Shown: positions 18,254 through 29,521, counted from the first letter of the stretch. The stretch: 64,000 nucleotides of DNA from Caenimonas aquaedulcis (GCF_015831345.1 NZ_JADWYS010000001.1:2632618-2696617); one strand, 5' to 3'. Numbers and translations are program-made. The notes: generated by a model not told the origin, from the sequence alone.

Positions 18254-19174
18254 ATGCCCAAGGTCTTTATCGATGGCGAAGCCGGCACGACCGGCCTTCA
18301 GATCCGCGAACGGCTGGCCAACATGCCGCAGGTCGAAGTCGTGAGCATCGCGCCGGAGCTGCGAAAGGACCCGGCCGCCAAGCGCGCGCTGATGACCGGC
18401 GTGGACATGGTCATCCTGTGCCTGCACGACGACGCCGCGCGCGAAACCGTCGCGGTGATCGACGGGATCGAGCGCGAAACCGGCCGCAGCCCCCGCGTGA
18501 TCGACGCGTCGACCGCCCACCGCACCGCCGAGGGCTGGGTCTTCGGCTTCCCTGAACTCGCCCCCGGCCAGCGCGAGGCCGTCGCGGCCGCGCGCCGCGT
18601 GAGCAACCCGGGCTGCTATTCCACCGGCGCGATCGCGCTGGTGCGGCCCCTGGTCGATGCGGGCATCATCCCGCGCGACTTCCCGCTGTACCTGCCGGCC
18701 GTCAGCGGCTACTCCGGCGGCGGGCGCAGCATGATCGAGGCCTACGAGAGCGGCGACGCCCCGGCCTTCCAGATCTACGGGCTGAACTTCAAGCACAAGC
18801 ACCTGCCGGAAATCGTGAAGTACACCGGCCTCACCCGCCGCCCGATCTTCGTGCCGGCGGTCGGCAACTTCCGCCAGGGCATGCTGGTGCAGCTGGCGCT
18901 CCACCTGGATATGCTCCCGGGCAAGCCGGATCCGAAGGACCTGGAATCCGCGCTCGCCAGGCACTATGCCGGCAGCGAATGGGTGAGCGTGCAGCCGCCC
19001 ACGGAAGACGGCCGCATCGACGCCCTGGCGCTCAACGACACCAACAAGATGGAGTTGCGCGTGTACGGCAGCGAGGAACAGCGCCAGGCCGTGCTGGTCG
19101 CGCGCCTGGACAACCTCGGCAAGGGCGCGAGCGGCGCCGCCGTGCAGAACCTCAGGCTGATGCTCGGGCTGTGA
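18254..19174 (+). CDS. argC: N-acetyl-gamma-glutamyl-phosphate reductase, short form
   Basis: The 306-residue enzyme starts [17 protein letters not shown] (NADP-binding) and has the active-site Cys in [13 protein letters not shown] (~residue 116) and the catalytic-loop HKHLPEI. At ~306 residues with GEAGTTG it is the shorter 'uncommon' type of AGPR, not the ~345-residue type. It reduces N-acetylglutamyl phosphate to the semialdehyde in arginine synthesis. Start at 18254 has AGGA upstream; the open frame extends 19 codons up without support. It stands alone, divergent from sucC, and its 3' end overlaps the convergent TPR gene by 23 bp. Confidence 0.94.
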   Translation: MPKVFIDGEAGTTGLQIRERLANMPQVEVVSIAPELRKDPAAKRALMTGVDMVILCLHDDAARETVAVIDGIERETGRSPRVIDASTAHRTAEGWVFGFPELAPGQREAVAAARRVSNPGCYSTGAIALVRPLVDAGIIPRDFPLYLPAVSGYSGGGRSMIEAYESGDAPAFQIYGLNFKHKHLPEIVKYTGLTRRPIFVPAVGNFRQGMLVQLALHLDMLPGKPDPKDLESALARHYAGSEWVSVQPPTEDGRIDALALNDTNKMELRVYGSEEQRQAVLVARLDNLGKGASGAAVQNLRLMLGL

Positions 19175-22100
19175 GGTCCGAGCGCACCCGCGCCAGCACC
19201 GACGTCCAATCGCCCTCGGTGGGCTGACGGTAGAGCCGCGCGGTCGGATACCACGGCGAATCCTCGCGCTCCAGCATCCAGCGCCAGTCCGGTGCGTACG
19301 CCTCCAGCACCCACACAGGCCGGCCCAGTGCGCCCGCCAGATGCGCGAACACGGTGTCCACCGTGACCACCAGGTCCAGCGCGCTCGCGAGCGCGGCAGT
19401 CTCCGCAAAAGTGCCGATCTCTTCGTCGAAGCGGCGCAGCTGCGTCCACTGCGCGAGCGCCTGCGCATCGCTTTCGCGCACCTGCGGCTGCAGGCTGATG
19501 AACTCGCATCCGGCCGCCTCCAGGGCGCGGAACGCCTGCAACGGGATCGAACGGTGGTGGTCGTTGTTGTACGACGCGTTGCCGGACCAGGACACCCCGA
19601 CCTTGAGCAGGCCGCGGCCGTCGTCCAGGCGTTCGCGCCATTCCCGCACGCGCGCTTCGTCGGCGGTGACATAGGGAACCGCCGCGGGCAGGTTGGCGAG
19701 CGTGATGCCCAGCACGTGCGGCAGGCTCATCAGCGGGCACACGAAGTCGAAGGCCGGAATCTCCTGGCCGTCGTGCACCACCCGGCAGTTGGGCGCGAGG
19801 CCCGATGCCAGCGCGGCCAGTGACGGCGGGACGCGAAGCAGCACCGACTTCGCGCGGGCGGCCACGAGCGGCACGAAGCGAAGGAACTGGATCGCGTCGC
19901 CGAGCCCTTGCTCCGACAGCAGCAGGATCGAGCGCGCGGAGAGGTCTTCACCGCCTGTCCACCACGGCCGCCCGAACTGCGGCGGCCGGCCCTTGCGGCC
20001 TTGCGCGGCGGCATGCCAGCGCGATTCGTAGTGCGCCCACCCGGCGGCATAGTCGCCCAGCAGCAGGCTCCCCATCGCGCGGTTCCAGTGCAGGTCGGCG
20101 TCGCCGGGATGCAGCGCGAGGCCCTCGTCCGCGCAGGCGATCGCCTCGGGAATGCGCACCATCGCGGTCAGCACGACACCACGCACGATGAGCGTCTCGC
20201 GGTCCCCCGGACGCAGGCGCAGCGCTTCGTCGATTCGCTGCAGCGCCTCGTCGTGGCGCCCGAGTCGCGACAGTGCAGTCGCGCAAGGCACGAGGGTTTC
20301 CGGGGCGGGGCCGGCCAGGGCCAACGCCCGCTCGAACGATTGCAAGGCCTCGCGAGCCCGCCCGAGGTCCATCAGCACATTGCCCCGCCCCGACCAGGCA
20401 GCGGCGTTGCCGGGTTCGCGCGTGAGCACGGACTCGACCAGTTCCAAGGCTTGCGCATTGCGCTTCAGTGCGTGACATGCTTGCGCCACCACCAGGTCCG
20501 CGCCGCTGTCCTGCCGCAAGGCCTGCAGGCGCGTCGCCCAGGCCAGCATCTCGTCGTAGCGCGCTGCGCCGTGCAGCAACTTCGCCGCTTCCTCCATCGG
20601 CTCGGCGAAGTCGGCCTTGGATCGCACGGCCGATTCGAAAGATGCCACCGCATCGTCGACGCGGCCCATGTGCGCTTGCGCGCGGCCCAGCAGGAAGTGC
20701 GCATCGTGCGCGAACCCCTGCTCCGGATGCGGCAACGCCAGGGCCTGCGCGAGCTGGTGCGATGCCGCTGACGCATCGCCCTGCTCCAGCAGCACGAAGC
20801 CGAAGTTCAGCCGCGCGAGCGGGTCCCTCGGGTCCTGTGCGGCGGCCTGTCGATAGCACTCGCGCGCTTCGTCCAATTTCCATTCGCCGAGCGCCGCGTT
20901 GCCGCGCGCGATCCAGTCGACCTGCGGCACGGATGCGGGATTTGCACCGTCCAGGGACTGCAGGTCGCGCGCAACCCGCAGCAGCACGGGCGCCCAGTCG
21001 CCCGCGACTTGCTGGCGATACAGGCGCGCGGTGGGATACCAGGGCGAATCGTCACGCTCCAGCATCCAGCGCCAATCGGGGCAGAACGGCAGCAGAATCC
21101 ACACCGGACGGCCCAGGGCGCCGGCCAGGTGCGCCACGCTGGTGTCGACCGTCACCACCAGGTCGAGCGCGGCGACCAGGGCCGCGGAGTCGGCGAAGTC
21201 GTTCACCGAACCGTCCACGCTCACCAGATGCGGCCAGCCGCGCAGCGCCTCGCGATCGGATTCGCGCATCTGCACCTGCAGGTTGACGAATTCGCACGCC
21301 GGGACCGCGATCGAGCGGAAGGCCGAAAGCGCAATCGACCGGTTGTGGTCGTTGCTGTGGCCGGGGTTGCCGGACCACACCACGCCGACCTTCTTGCGTC
21401 CGCTGCCATCGCCCAGTTTTCGGCGCCACGCTTCGACGCGTTGCGGGTCCGCCGTGAGGTAGGGCACCTGCGCGGGCAAAGTGGCGAGGGTGGTCCCCAG
21501 CCAGTGCGGCAGGCTCATCAACGGGCACTGGAAATCGAAGGGCGGCAGGACGCCTTCGGCCGGCAGGACCTTGATGTTGGGCGCGATGCCGCGCAACAGC
21601 GGCTCAAGCGGCGCGGGCACGTGCAGCCATACGGCCCTGGCGCGCGCAGCGACGGCCGGGAGGAAGCGCGCGAACTGGATCGTGTCGCCGAAGCCCTGCT
21701 CGGCGTACACCAGCAAAGTCCTGCCTTCCAGGTCCTCTCCTGCCCAACGCGGTTGCTGCGACGGCAGCTGGACGGCCTTGCGCCGCATCACGCTGCTGCG
21801 CCAACGCCATTCGTGTTCCGTCCAGCCGGCGTCCAGTTCGCCGAGCAGCAGCAAGGCGACGCCGAGGTTCCAGTGCAGGTCCGCGTCGGCGGGTTGCAGC
21901 CCGAGCCCGTGGCGCGCCATCTCCACCGCCTCGCGCACGCGCAACTGCTCGATCAGGATACCGACGCCGGCGCGCAAGGCGCCTGCATGGTCGGCTTGCA
22001 GTTCAAGGGCCTTGCGCACTTCGTCCAGCGCTTCGGCGGGGCGGCCCAGGCGCAGCAACGCGCCCGCCGCATGCACGAAACCATCGGGTGTCGGGCCCAC

Positions 22101-22730
22101 GAGGGCCAGCACCTCCCGGAACGCGGCCAGCGCTTCCTCGCCGCGTCCGAGCTTGAGGTAGATGTGGCCGCGCCCGCGGATCGCATCCGCGGCTCGCGGA
22201 CTCCCCGCCACGACCCCGTCGAGGATTTCAAGCGCCTCCTCGCTGCGCCCCGCGAAGTGCATCTCCTGCGCGATCAGCGTCGACGCCGCCGGCGACGGCT
22301 GCGCCGCCGCCAGCCGCTGCGCCCACTCCAGCGCCTCGGGGTAGCGCTGCGCCGCATGCAGCAGGTGCACCGCCTCTTCCATCGCCGGCGCGAAGCCGGG
22401 TTTCGCGGCGACGGCTGCTTCGAAATGCGCCAGCGCGGCGGCGTCGTCGCCCAGCAGCCGGCTCGCGCGGCCGAGCAGGAAGCGCAGGTCGTGCAGGAAG
22501 TTGTCGCCCTCGCCGCGCAGCGCCAGCGATTGCGTGAGGAGTTCGGCTGCGCCGCGCGCGTCGCCCTGTTCGAGCAGGGCGGCACCGCGAGCCAGCCGGC
22601 GGCCGGCCTCGGAGAGTTCACCGCCGGCATCCGGACCGTCCGATGGCAGCGGCGCTGCACGCCTCGCAGGATCGGCGCCGGAAGCATGGGCCAGGCGTCG
22701 CTCGAGCCAGCCTTGGAGGCGGGACAACAT
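19152..22730 (-). CDS. Giant protein with two tandem TPR-glycosyltransferase modules
   Basis: The 1192-residue protein is an internal duplication: module 1 (~1-610) and module 2 (~611-1192) each have TPR repeats followed by a GT-B-like domain related to heptosyltransferase (GT9)/OGT-like proteins. Matching pieces: [21 protein letters not shown] vs [21 protein letters not shown] is seen in both; likewise [15 protein letters not shown] vs [33 protein letters not shown] vs [18 protein letters not shown], and both end [13 protein letters not shown]. Such TPR-GT proteins are thought to glycosylate proteins or surface polymers. No signal peptide. It lies 3 bp before the end of a small gene of unknown function and overlaps argC at its 3' end. 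Confidence 0.85.
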   Translation of the reverse strand: MLSRLQGWLERRLAHASGADPARRAAPLPSDGPDAGGELSEAGRRLARGAALLEQGDARGAAELLTQSLALRGEGDNFLHDLRFLLGRASRLLGDDAAALAHFEAAVAAKPGFAPAMEEAVHLLHAAQRYPEALEWAQRLAAAQPSPAASTLIAQEMHFAGRSEEALEILDGVVAGSPRAADAIRGRGHIYLKLGRGEEALAAFREVLALVGPTPDGFVHAAGALLRLGRPAEALDEVRKALELQADHAGALRAGVGILIEQLRVREAVEMARHGLGLQPADADLHWNLGVALLLLGELDAGWTEHEWRWRSSVMRRKAVQLPSQQPRWAGEDLEGRTLLVYAEQGFGDTIQFARFLPAVAARARAVWLHVPAPLEPLLRGIAPNIKVLPAEGVLPPFDFQCPLMSLPHWLGTTLATLPAQVPYLTADPQRVEAWRRKLGDGSGRKKVGVVWSGNPGHSNDHNRSIALSAFRSIAVPACEFVNLQVQMRESDREALRGWPHLVSVDGSVNDFADSAALVAALDLVVTVDTSVAHLAGALGRPVWILLPFCPDWRWMLERDDSPWYPTARLYRQQVAGDWAPVLLRVARDLQSLDGANPASVPQVDWIARGNAALGEWKLDEARECYRQAAAQDPRDPLARLNFGFVLLEQGDASAASHQLAQALALPHPEQGFAHDAHFLLGRAQAHMGRVDDAVASFESAVRSKADFAEPMEEAAKLLHGAARYDEMLAWATRLQALRQDSGADLVVAQACHALKRNAQALELVESVLTREPGNAAAWSGRGNVLMDLGRAREALQSFERALALAGPAPETLVPCATALSRLGRHDEALQRIDEALRLRPGDRETLIVRGVVLTAMVRIPEAIACADEGLALHPGDADLHWNRAMGSLLLGDYAAGWAHYESRWHAAAQGRKGRPPQFGRPWWTGGEDLSARSILLLSEQGLGDAIQFLRFVPLVAARAKSVLLRVPPSLAALASGLAPNCRVVHDGQEIPAFDFVCPLMSLPHVLGITLANLPAAVPYVTADEARVREWRERLDDGRGLLKVGVSWSGNASYNNDHHRSIPLQAFRALEAAGCEFISLQPQVRESDAQALAQWTQLRRFDEEIGTFAETAALASALDLVVTVDTVFAHLAGALGRPVWVLEAYAPDWRWMLEREDSPWYPTARLYRQPTEGDWTSVLARVRSDLTARASA

Positions 22731-22733
22731 GCG

Positions 22734-23027
22734 CTACAGCCGGATCGTGAGCCAGTCGGTCAGCTCGGTAAGGTAGGCCTCGTCGCAGCCGCCGTCCTTG
22801 AGCGCCCAGAGGAAGGCGTTCGCGAGCTTGGACTTCTTGTAGAAATTGAGCGGTTCGCGCGCGCGGAACTCGCGCACGCGCAAATCGGCGCGGATCAGGA
22901 TTTTCTCGGCCCGGACCGCGAACTTCGCCTCTCGCTTGCGGGCGGACCCGCTCAGCTCGGCGAGGATGAATTGGGCCAGTTCCTTGCCGAAGCGCTCCGC
23001 CTCAGCGGTGGCGAACCATTTGAACAT
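22734..23027 (-). CDS. Small conserved-looking protein of unknown function
   Basis: The 97-residue product (MFKWFATAEAERFGKELAQ...) is charged, with alternating helix-forming stretches and no signal peptide or membrane segment. I do not recognise the family. It lies between recX (32 bp upstream) and the double TPR-glycosyltransferase (3 bp downstream), all on the minus strand, so it may be read through from recAX. Amino acid composition is like a real protein, unlike the Arg/Ala-rich antisense frames here. Confidence 0.7.
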   Translation of the reverse strand: MFKWFATAEAERFGKELAQFILAELSGSARKREAKFAVRAEKILIRADLRVREFRAREPLNFYKKSKLANAFLWALKDGGCDEAYLTELTDWLTIRL

Positions 23028-23059
23028 CGTGGAGTGGGACGAAAGGACGGGAGCTCACT

Positions 23060-23515
23060 TTACCCCACGTCCTCCATCCCGCCGAGGACCCGGCGCACCG
23101 TGTCGCCGTCGAAGCCGCGAGCCGCGAGGAACCGGGCCTGCCGCCCGCGCTCCGATGCATCGGCGGGCAATTCGTCGAACTTGCGGCGCCACACCTCGCG
23201 CGCGCGCTGCAACTCGGTCGCGCGCAGCGCCGCCACGGATTCGGCCACGAGGTCCGCGTCCAGCCCCTTGCCCTGCAACTCGATGCGGATGCGCGCCGCG
23301 CCGAGCTTGCCCGCACGCCGGTGCACCAGCGACTCGGCCACGCGCCGGTGATCGATGAAGCCCTTGGCCTGCAGGTCATCCAGCACGCGGCGCAGCTGGC
23401 CCGGCTCTTCCTCGTGGCCCGCAAGCTTGCGCTCGAGCTCCGGGCGCGAATACTCGCGGCCGGAGAGCAGGCGCAGCGCACGGCCCTTGAGCGACAGCGG
23501 GGGCGCGCCGCGCAA
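23060..23515 (-). CDS. recX: RecA regulatory protein
   Basis: The 151-residue protein has the RecX three-helix repeats: LLSGREYSRPELERKL at the N-terminus, FIDHRRVAESLVHRRAGKLGAARIRIELQGKGLD in the middle and RQARFLAARGFDGDTVRRVL at the end (quoted in pieces). RecX binds and trims RecA filaments. The gene begins 5 bp after the recA stop, so it is co-transcribed and SOS-induced with recA. Confidence 0.94.
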   Translation of the reverse strand: MRGAPPLSLKGRALRLLSGREYSRPELERKLAGHEEEPGQLRRVLDDLQAKGFIDHRRVAESLVHRRAGKLGAARIRIELQGKGLDADLVAESVAALRATELQRAREVWRRKFDELPADASERGRQARFLAARGFDGDTVRRVLGGMEDVG

Positions 23516-23520
23516 GGCGA

Positions 23521-24573
23521 TTACTCCGCTTCGGCGTCCGCCGGCAGCAGCGGGATGCCCAGGGAGTCGCGCACCTTGTTCTCGATCTCGCGGGCGAGCT
23601 CGGGGTTCTCGCGCAGGAACTCGCGCGCATTGTCGCGGCCCTGGCCGATTTTCTCGCCGTTGTAGGCGTACCAGGCGCCGGACTTCTCCAGGACGTGGGC
23701 GGTGACGCCCATGTCGATGATCTCGCCGTGGCGGCTGATGCCCTCGCCGAAGAGGATGTCGAATTCCGCCGTCTTGAACGGGGGCGCGACCTTGTTCTTC
23801 ACGACCTTGACCTTGGTCTCGTTGCCGATGGACTCCTCGCCCTTCTTGATCGTGCCGGTGCGGCGGATGTCCAGGCGCACGGAGGCGTAGAACTTCAGCG
23901 CGTTGCCGCCGGTGGTGGTTTCGGGCGAGCCGAACATCACGCCGATCTTCATGCGGATCTGGTTGATGAAGATGACCATGCAGTTGGTCTTCTTGATCGT
24001 GGCGGTGAGCTTGCGCAGGGCCTGGCTCATCAGGCGCGCCTGCAGGCCGGGAAGCGAATCGCCCATCTCGCCTTCGATTTCGGCCTTGGGCGTGAGCGCC
24101 GCGACCGAGTCGATGACGATCAGGTCCACGGCGCCCGAGCGCACGAGGCTGTCGCAGATCTCGAGCGCCTGCTCGCCGGTGTCGGGCTGGCTGATGAGCA
24201 GGTCCGACAGGTTGACACCGAGCTTCTGCGCATACTGCACGTCCAGCGCGTGCTCCGCGTCGATGAAGGCGCAGGTGCCGGCCTGGCGCTGCATCTCGGC
24301 GATGACCTGCAGCGTGAGCGTGGTCTTGCCGGAGGACTCCGGGCCGTAGATCTCGATCACGCGGCCGCGCGGCAGGCCGCCGACGCCCAGCGCGATGTCC
24401 AGGCCCAGCGAGCCGGTGGAGACCACCTGGATGTCCTCCAGCTTCTCGCCTTCGCCGAGCCGCATGATGGTGCCCTTGCCGAACTGCTTGTCGATCTGGG
24501 CCAGGGCGGCCTGCAGGGCCTTGGTCTTTTCGCTGTCGGCTGCGATGCGGGTGCCTTTGACTTGAGCGTCCAT
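23521..24573 (-). CDS. recA: Recombinase RecA
   Basis: The 350-residue protein has Walker [11 protein letters not shown], the DNA loops [17 protein letters not shown] and [21 protein letters not shown], and an acidic C-terminus ([12 protein letters not shown]). It forms filaments on single-stranded DNA for homologous recombination and triggers LexA self-cleavage. The start MDAQVKG at 24573 has AAGGAG just upstream. A LexA-type operator lies 57-76 bp upstream of the ATG. Confidence 0.98.
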   Translation of the reverse strand: MDAQVKGTRIAADSEKTKALQAALAQIDKQFGKGTIMRLGEGEKLEDIQVVSTGSLGLDIALGVGGLPRGRVIEIYGPESSGKTTLTLQVIAEMQRQAGTCAFIDAEHALDVQYAQKLGVNLSDLLISQPDTGEQALEICDSLVRSGAVDLIVIDSVAALTPKAEIEGEMGDSLPGLQARLMSQALRKLTATIKKTNCMVIFINQIRMKIGVMFGSPETTTGGNALKFYASVRLDIRRTGTIKKGEESIGNETKVKVVKNKVAPPFKTAEFDILFGEGISRHGEIIDMGVTAHVLEKSGAWYAYNGEKIGQGRDNAREFLRENPELAREIENKVRDSLGIPLLPADAEAE

Positions 24574-24629
24574 GGAATCTCCTTGTGGATCAATAGGTTA
24601 GGTGCGTCGATCCAGTGGGTGTAATCACA

Positions 24630-24649
24630 GGCTGGATGCTTGACCAGTA
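24630..24649 (-). promoter_or_regulatory. LexA (SOS) box upstream of recA
   Basis: On the minus strand TACTGG-TCAAGCAT-CCAGCC is a CTGG-N8-CCAG palindrome that keeps the CTG-N10-CAG frame of LexA boxes, including the TACTG lead and the AGCAT core as in the E. coli recA box. Distance to the recA ATG (57-76 bp) fits. Confidence 0.75.
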
Positions 24650-24740
24650 CTCTAACGCGACAGGTCGGCAGAAGTAAACGGATTTTTTCGTCAGTTTGCC
24701 TTACGATCTAACTGTGACGGAAATCACATCGAACCCAGCC

Positions 24741-25226
24741 ATGGACGGCAGTTGGCGGCTCACCCACCTGGGCCGGCTGCTGGGCCATGCCGGACGCCGC
24801 TTCGACCAGCGCGTGCTCAACCTCATGGCCGACAACGTCGAAGTCCCGCTCGCGCTCGCCAACCTCGCCGCGCGTGCGCAGGTGAGCGCGGCGCACATCC
24901 ACGTCACCCGGCACCTCGCGCTGGAAGGCTCGCGGCTCACCGACCTCGCCCAGAGCGCCGGCATCAGCAAGCAGGCGATGGGCGACCTCGTGGACCAGTG
25001 CGAAGCCTGGGGCCTCGTCACGCGCGAGCCCGACCCCGTGGATGCGCGCGCGCGGCGCGTGTGCTTCACCCCCACCGGCCTCGCCTGGCTCGGCGCCTTT
25101 CGCGACGCGGTCGCGCAGGCCGAGGCGGAGTTCCGCGCGGAGGTCGGCGACGAGGTTGCCGCGGTGGTCGCGATCGGGCTGGAAGCGTATGCCGGCGCGT
25201 GGAGCACGACGCCTTCGCAGCGATAG
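24741..25226 (+). CDS. MarR-family transcriptional regulator
   Basis: About 161 residues with a winged-helix core: the helix-turn-helix spans LTDLAQSAGISKQAMGDLVDQCE and the wing GLVTREPDPVDARARRVCFT carries the typical D-x-R-R. N-terminal helices (WRLTHLGRLLGHAGRRFDQ) would form the dimer interface. Start is uncertain: I chose the ATG at 24741; in-frame GTG (24714) and TTG (24696) lie upstream, and none has a clear ribosome site. It is divergent from recA, with the LexA box between them. Ligand and target genes are unknown. Confidence 0.82.
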   Translation: MDGSWRLTHLGRLLGHAGRRFDQRVLNLMADNVEVPLALANLAARAQVSAAHIHVTRHLALEGSRLTDLAQSAGISKQAMGDLVDQCEAWGLVTREPDPVDARARRVCFTPTGLAWLGAFRDAVAQAEAEFRAEVGDEVAAVVAIGLEAYAGAWSTTPSQR

Positions 25227-25266
25227 TGCGCGCCTACAATCATCCGGATAACAGCAGGAGACACCC

Positions 25267-25937
<671 letters not shown>

Positions 25938-25941
<4 letters not shown>

Positions 25942-27377
25942 AGATTTTCCAGCGCGAGCAGCGCTCCCTTTTCGGCGAGATCCTCGACTGGATGCTCACG
26001 CCGCTGCTGCTGCTGTGGCCTGTGAGCCTCGCGCTCACCTGGCTCGTGGCCCAGAGCATCGCGGGCAAGCCCTTCGACCGCGCGCTGGAGTTCAACGTGC
26101 AGGCGCTCGCGCAGCTCGTCACGGTGCAGAGCCAGCGCGTCGTGTTCAACCTGCCGCAACCGGCGCGGGAACTGCTGCGCGCGGACGACTCCGACCTCGT
26201 CTACTACCAGGTGCTCGGGCCCGGCGGCGAATTCCTCTCGGGCGAACGCGACTTCCCGCATCCGCCCGAGGAGGAAACACCCGTGCCGGGCGAAACGCGG
26301 TTGCGCGACGAGGAGATGCGCGGCCTCGACGTGCGTGTGGCTTACACCTGGGTCCGCCTGGAACTGCCCGGCGCGCCGGTGTCGCTGGTGCAGGTGGCGG
26401 AGACGCGCGAGAAGCGCTCCGTGCTCGCCACGGAGATCATCAAGGGCGTGATGCTGCCGCAGTTCGTCATCCTGCCGATGGCGGTGCTGCTCGTGTGGCT
26501 CGCGCTCGTGCGCGGCATCAAGCCCCTGTCGCAGCTGGAGGAGCGCATCCGCGCCCGCAAGCCCGACGACCTGAGCCCGCTGGACGACAAGACCGTGCCG
26601 CTCGAGGTGGCGCCGCTCGTGTCGTCGGTGAACGACCTGCTCACGCGCCTGAAGGATTCGATCGCGACGCAGAAGCGTTTCCTCGCGGACGCCGCACACC
26701 AGCTGAAAACGCCGCTCGCGGGCCTGCGCATGCAGGCCGACCTCGCGCAGCGCGAGCAGTTCAACGCCGAGGAGCTCAAGCAGTCGCTCAAGCAGATCGG
26801 CCGGTCCAGCATCCGCGCGACGCACACCGTCAACCAGCTCCTGGCGCTGGCGCGCGCGGAGAGCAGCGGCCAGTCGATCGCGCGGCAGCCCTGCGACCTC
26901 GCGGCGCTCACCATGGAGACCGTGCGCGATTTCCTGCCCCGCGCGCTGGAGCGCCATATCGACCTCGGCTACGACGGCGCGCAGCCGGGTGCGCCGGGCG
27001 CGACGCTGCAGGGCAACCCGACGCTGCTCAAGGAGTTGATCCGCAACCTGATCGACAACGCCATCGCCTACACGCCCTCCGACGCGCAGCACCCCGGCGT
27101 GGTGACGGCCCGCGTGCTGGCCGACCCGTACGGCCAGGTGCTCGTGCTGCAGGTGGAAGACTCGGGCCCCGGCATTCCCGCGAGCGAGCGGGAGCTGGTG
27201 CTGCAGCCCTTCTACCGCTCGCTGGGCACCAACGTCGACGGCTCGGGCCTGGGCCTGCCCATCGTGCTGGAAATCGCGCGTCAGCACGCGGCGACCCTCG
27301 AACTCGAAGATGCGCACCCGGGGGTCACGCCACCGGGGACGCGCGTCAATGTTCGGTTCGTGCTGTCACCAGCGTAG
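25938..27377 (+). CDS. Sensor histidine kinase (TctE/QseC-like)
   Basis: The 479-residue membrane kinase starts at a GTG overlapping the regulator stop. Two helices (LLLLWPVSLALTWLVA; VILPMAVLLVWLALV ~ residues 175-190) bracket a ~130-residue periplasmic 2CSK_N-type sensor. Then come a short linker, HisKA with FLADAAHQLKTPLAGL, and HATPase with NLIDNAIAYTP and VEDSGPGIP. TctE-type sensors often respond to tricarboxylates and control tctCBA; a tctBA pair lies ~10 kb away in this window, but a link is only a guess. Confidence 0.91.
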
Positions 27378-27422
27378 TGGCACGCAGCAATCAATGCCGA
27401 CTTGGCCGGACGCAGAATCCGA

Positions 27423-28070
27423 CTATGCCTTGTACACGTTCAACTGCAGCCGCTCGCGCTCGATCGCCCGGGCAACGCCCGGCAAGGCGGCCACGCGCTG
27501 CACCAGTGCCCATAGCGCCGGATAGCCTTGCGGGTCGTAGCCGGCGAAGCCGCCCCAGCGCAGCAGCGTGAGCGCGTACGCATCCAACGGGCCGAAGCGC
27601 TCGCCGCCGAGGAAGCCCGCGCCCGCCTGCACCGCCATCGCCTCGAGCTCGGCCAGCATGCCGCCGTACAGCTTCGCGCCATGGGTCTTCACCGCCGCCT
27701 GCGCCTGCGCGTCGTCGCTGAATTTGTGGGGCATGAACACGTGCGTGAACGTGGGATGCACGGTGTTGTTCATCCACGCCAGCGTCTCGAGCACGCGGGT
27801 GCGCGCGAGCGGGTCGCGCGGCAGGAAGCCGGCGTCCGGAAACTTCTGGTCGAGGTGATTCACGATCGCCACGATCTGCGTGATCACCTGGTCGCCGTCC
27901 ACCAGCACCGGCACCTGGCCGCGCGGGTTGATCGCCTTGTACTCGGGCGTGAGGTTCTCGCCCTTGTGCAGCTTCACCAGCGCCGGTTCGAAGTCGGCGC
28001 CGGCGGTTTCCAGCAGGGTGTGCGGGACGAACGAACACGCGCCGGGCGCGAAGTACAGCTTGAGCGTCAT
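27423..28070 (-). CDS. Glutathione S-transferase family protein
   Basis: The 215-residue protein has a thioredoxin-like N-terminal domain starting MTLKLYFAPGACSFVPH, with the Cys/Ser pair at residues 11-12 typical of beta-class bacterial GSTs, the NPRGQVPVL cis-Pro and DGDQVITQ gamma-glutamyl-binding motif, and an all-helical C-terminal domain. It would conjugate or reduce electrophiles with glutathione; the substrate is unknown. GGAG lies just upstream of the ATG. Tail-to-tail with the histidine kinase gene. Confidence 0.9.
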   Translation of the reverse strand: MTLKLYFAPGACSFVPHTLLETAGADFEPALVKLHKGENLTPEYKAINPRGQVPVLVDGDQVITQIVAIVNHLDQKFPDAGFLPRDPLARTRVLETLAWMNNTVHPTFTHVFMPHKFSDDAQAQAAVKTHGAKLYGGMLAELEAMAVQAGAGFLGGERFGPLDAYALTLLRWGGFAGYDPQGYPALWALVQRVAALPGVARAIERERLQLNVYKA

Positions 28071-28090
28071 GGGGGTCTCCTTGTGGGGGT

Positions 28091-28741
28091 TCAGCGGCAG
28101 GCGCGCAGGGTCCGGGAGCCCAGCGCGGTCTTCAGGTCGTCCAGGCGGGGGCGCAGGCTGTCGTCCACGGCCGGCAGGCGCAGCACCTGGCCGCGCACTT
28201 CTTCGCGTTCCAGCACCACCTTGGCGGTGCGCACGCCGCGGCTCGCCAGCGCTTCGAGCTGCTGCTTCGCCGCGGCTTCCGTCGGATAGCCGCCCAGCGA
28301 CAGGCCGGGCTCGAGCGACGGGTTGATCAGGGACTCGAAGGAGATGCCCAGCTGGCGAAGCTCGGCCTTCTTGCGGCTCACGTTCTCGGCGCTCGGGTAT
28401 TTGCCCATGTAGACGATCCAGCGCGGGGGCTCCACCCCGCCCTCGAAGGCCCAGGAGCCCGCGGGCCAGCCGTCCATCGCGAGCTTCAGGCTCGCCGTCT
28501 GCGTGTCGTCGAAGAGGCCTGCCTGCAGGCACTCGGGCGCGCGTGCCAGGGTGGATGCCTCGATCCGCTTGGCCTCGTCGCTCGCGACCAGGCGAATTGC
28601 CTGCGGCCGCAGCTGCTGCTCCACGCGATGCGGCTCGGATTGCTGCGCGGGCGCGATGCCCCAGGGCGCGAGCAGGTTCTGCGACCAGGCGTAGTAGCCC
28701 GCGTTGGCGAGCAGGAGCGCGAGCACGACGAGGCGCAGCAT
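28091..28741 (-). CDS. Membrane-anchored SPOR-like protein
   Basis: The 216-residue protein has an N-terminal hydrophobic anchor (LRLVVLALLLANAGYYAW) and a C-terminal SPOR-like repeat region (WIVYMGKYPSAENVSRKKAEL ... LSLGGYPTEAAAKQQLEAL), quoted as short pieces. SPOR domains bind denuded septal peptidoglycan. Its ATG is 3 bp after the birA stop; in related bacteria a coaX gene often sits between birA and this protein, but not here. Fold call is from motif spacing and context. Confidence 0.72.
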   Translation of the reverse strand: MLRLVVLALLLANAGYYAWSQNLLAPWGIAPAQQSEPHRVEQQLRPQAIRLVASDEAKRIEASTLARAPECLQAGLFDDTQTASLKLAMDGWPAGSWAFEGGVEPPRWIVYMGKYPSAENVSRKKAELRQLGISFESLINPSLEPGLSLGGYPTEAAAKQQLEALASRGVRTAKVVLEREEVRGQVLRLPAVDDSLRPRLDDLKTALGSRTLRACR

Positions 28742-28744
28742 GAG

Positions 28745-29521
28745 TCAGGCGCCGGGGCCGCTGCCGGCCGCGCGGACGCTCACGTCGGAACTGGTCACTG
28801 TCTTCATGCCGCCGGAAGTATGCACGAGCAGCGCGCCCGTCTCGCAGGCTCCATGCGCGGTGCCTGCCGTGCCGTCGCTCAGCACCACCGGCCGGTCGCG
28901 CAGGGCATCCCGGGCATTGAAGCGCGCCTGGAACGGTGCGAAGCCGAAGGTCTCGAAGGCGAGCACCGTCCGCACGAGCGGCACCGCGATCCGCATGAGC
29001 GCCTCCGGGGCGGTCGCGTCCGGCCAGACCTCCTGCAGCCAGGCCGGCGGCGTGGACAGCCCGGCGGCCTCCCGCGGCTCGATGTTGATGCCCACGCCGA
29101 CGACGGCATAGCGCCGCGCGTCGCGCCCGTCGCCGAAGCTGGCCGTCTCGATCAGGATGCCGGCGAGCTTGCGGTCCGAGAGCCACAGGTCGTTGGGCCA
29201 TTTGAGCCGGATGGACGGATGCAGGCTCTCGGCGAGGCTCGCCCCCACGGCGAGCGACAGGCCCGACCAGTCGGAGGGCGCCAGGGGGAAGCCGAAGGAG
29301 CAGGTCAGCGAGGCCCCCGCGCTGCTGGACCAGTCCCGGCCCAGCCGGCCCCGCCCGGCGGTCTGCTGTTCAGCCACGAGCAGCACGGGCTCCAGCTGCC
29401 CGGCGCGGGCCCGGCGCATGAGCTCGGTATTGGTCGAGCCGATCTCGGGAAGGACCTCGACAGTGAAGCCGGGCAGCAGGGGCGCGACCGCCTCCCAGAG
29501 CGCTTCACCCTGCCAGATCAT
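28745..29521 (-). CDS. birA: Biotin--[acetyl-CoA-carboxylase] ligase
   Basis: The 258-residue enzyme has the catalytic core of biotin-protein ligase: STNTELM, the biotin/AMP loop QQTAGRGRLGRDW, LKWPNDLW with KLAGILIE, and VGVGINIE. It activates biotin as biotinyl-AMP and loads it on carboxylase carrier domains. There is no N-terminal DNA-binding domain, so it should not act as a biotin-operon repressor. Start at 29521 overlaps the SET-gene stop (TAATG); the longer open frame upstream overlaps the SET gene and lacks support. Confidence 0.94.
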   Translation of the reverse strand: MIWQGEALWEAVAPLLPGFTVEVLPEIGSTNTELMRRARAGQLEPVLLVAEQQTAGRGRLGRDWSSSAGASLTCSFGFPLAPSDWSGLSLAVGASLAESLHPSIRLKWPNDLWLSDRKLAGILIETASFGDGRDARRYAVVGVGINIEPREAAGLSTPPAWLQEVWPDATAPEALMRIAVPLVRTVLAFETFGFAPFQARFNARDALRDRPVVLSDGTAGTAHGACETGALLVHTSGGMKTVTSSDVSVRAAGSGPGA

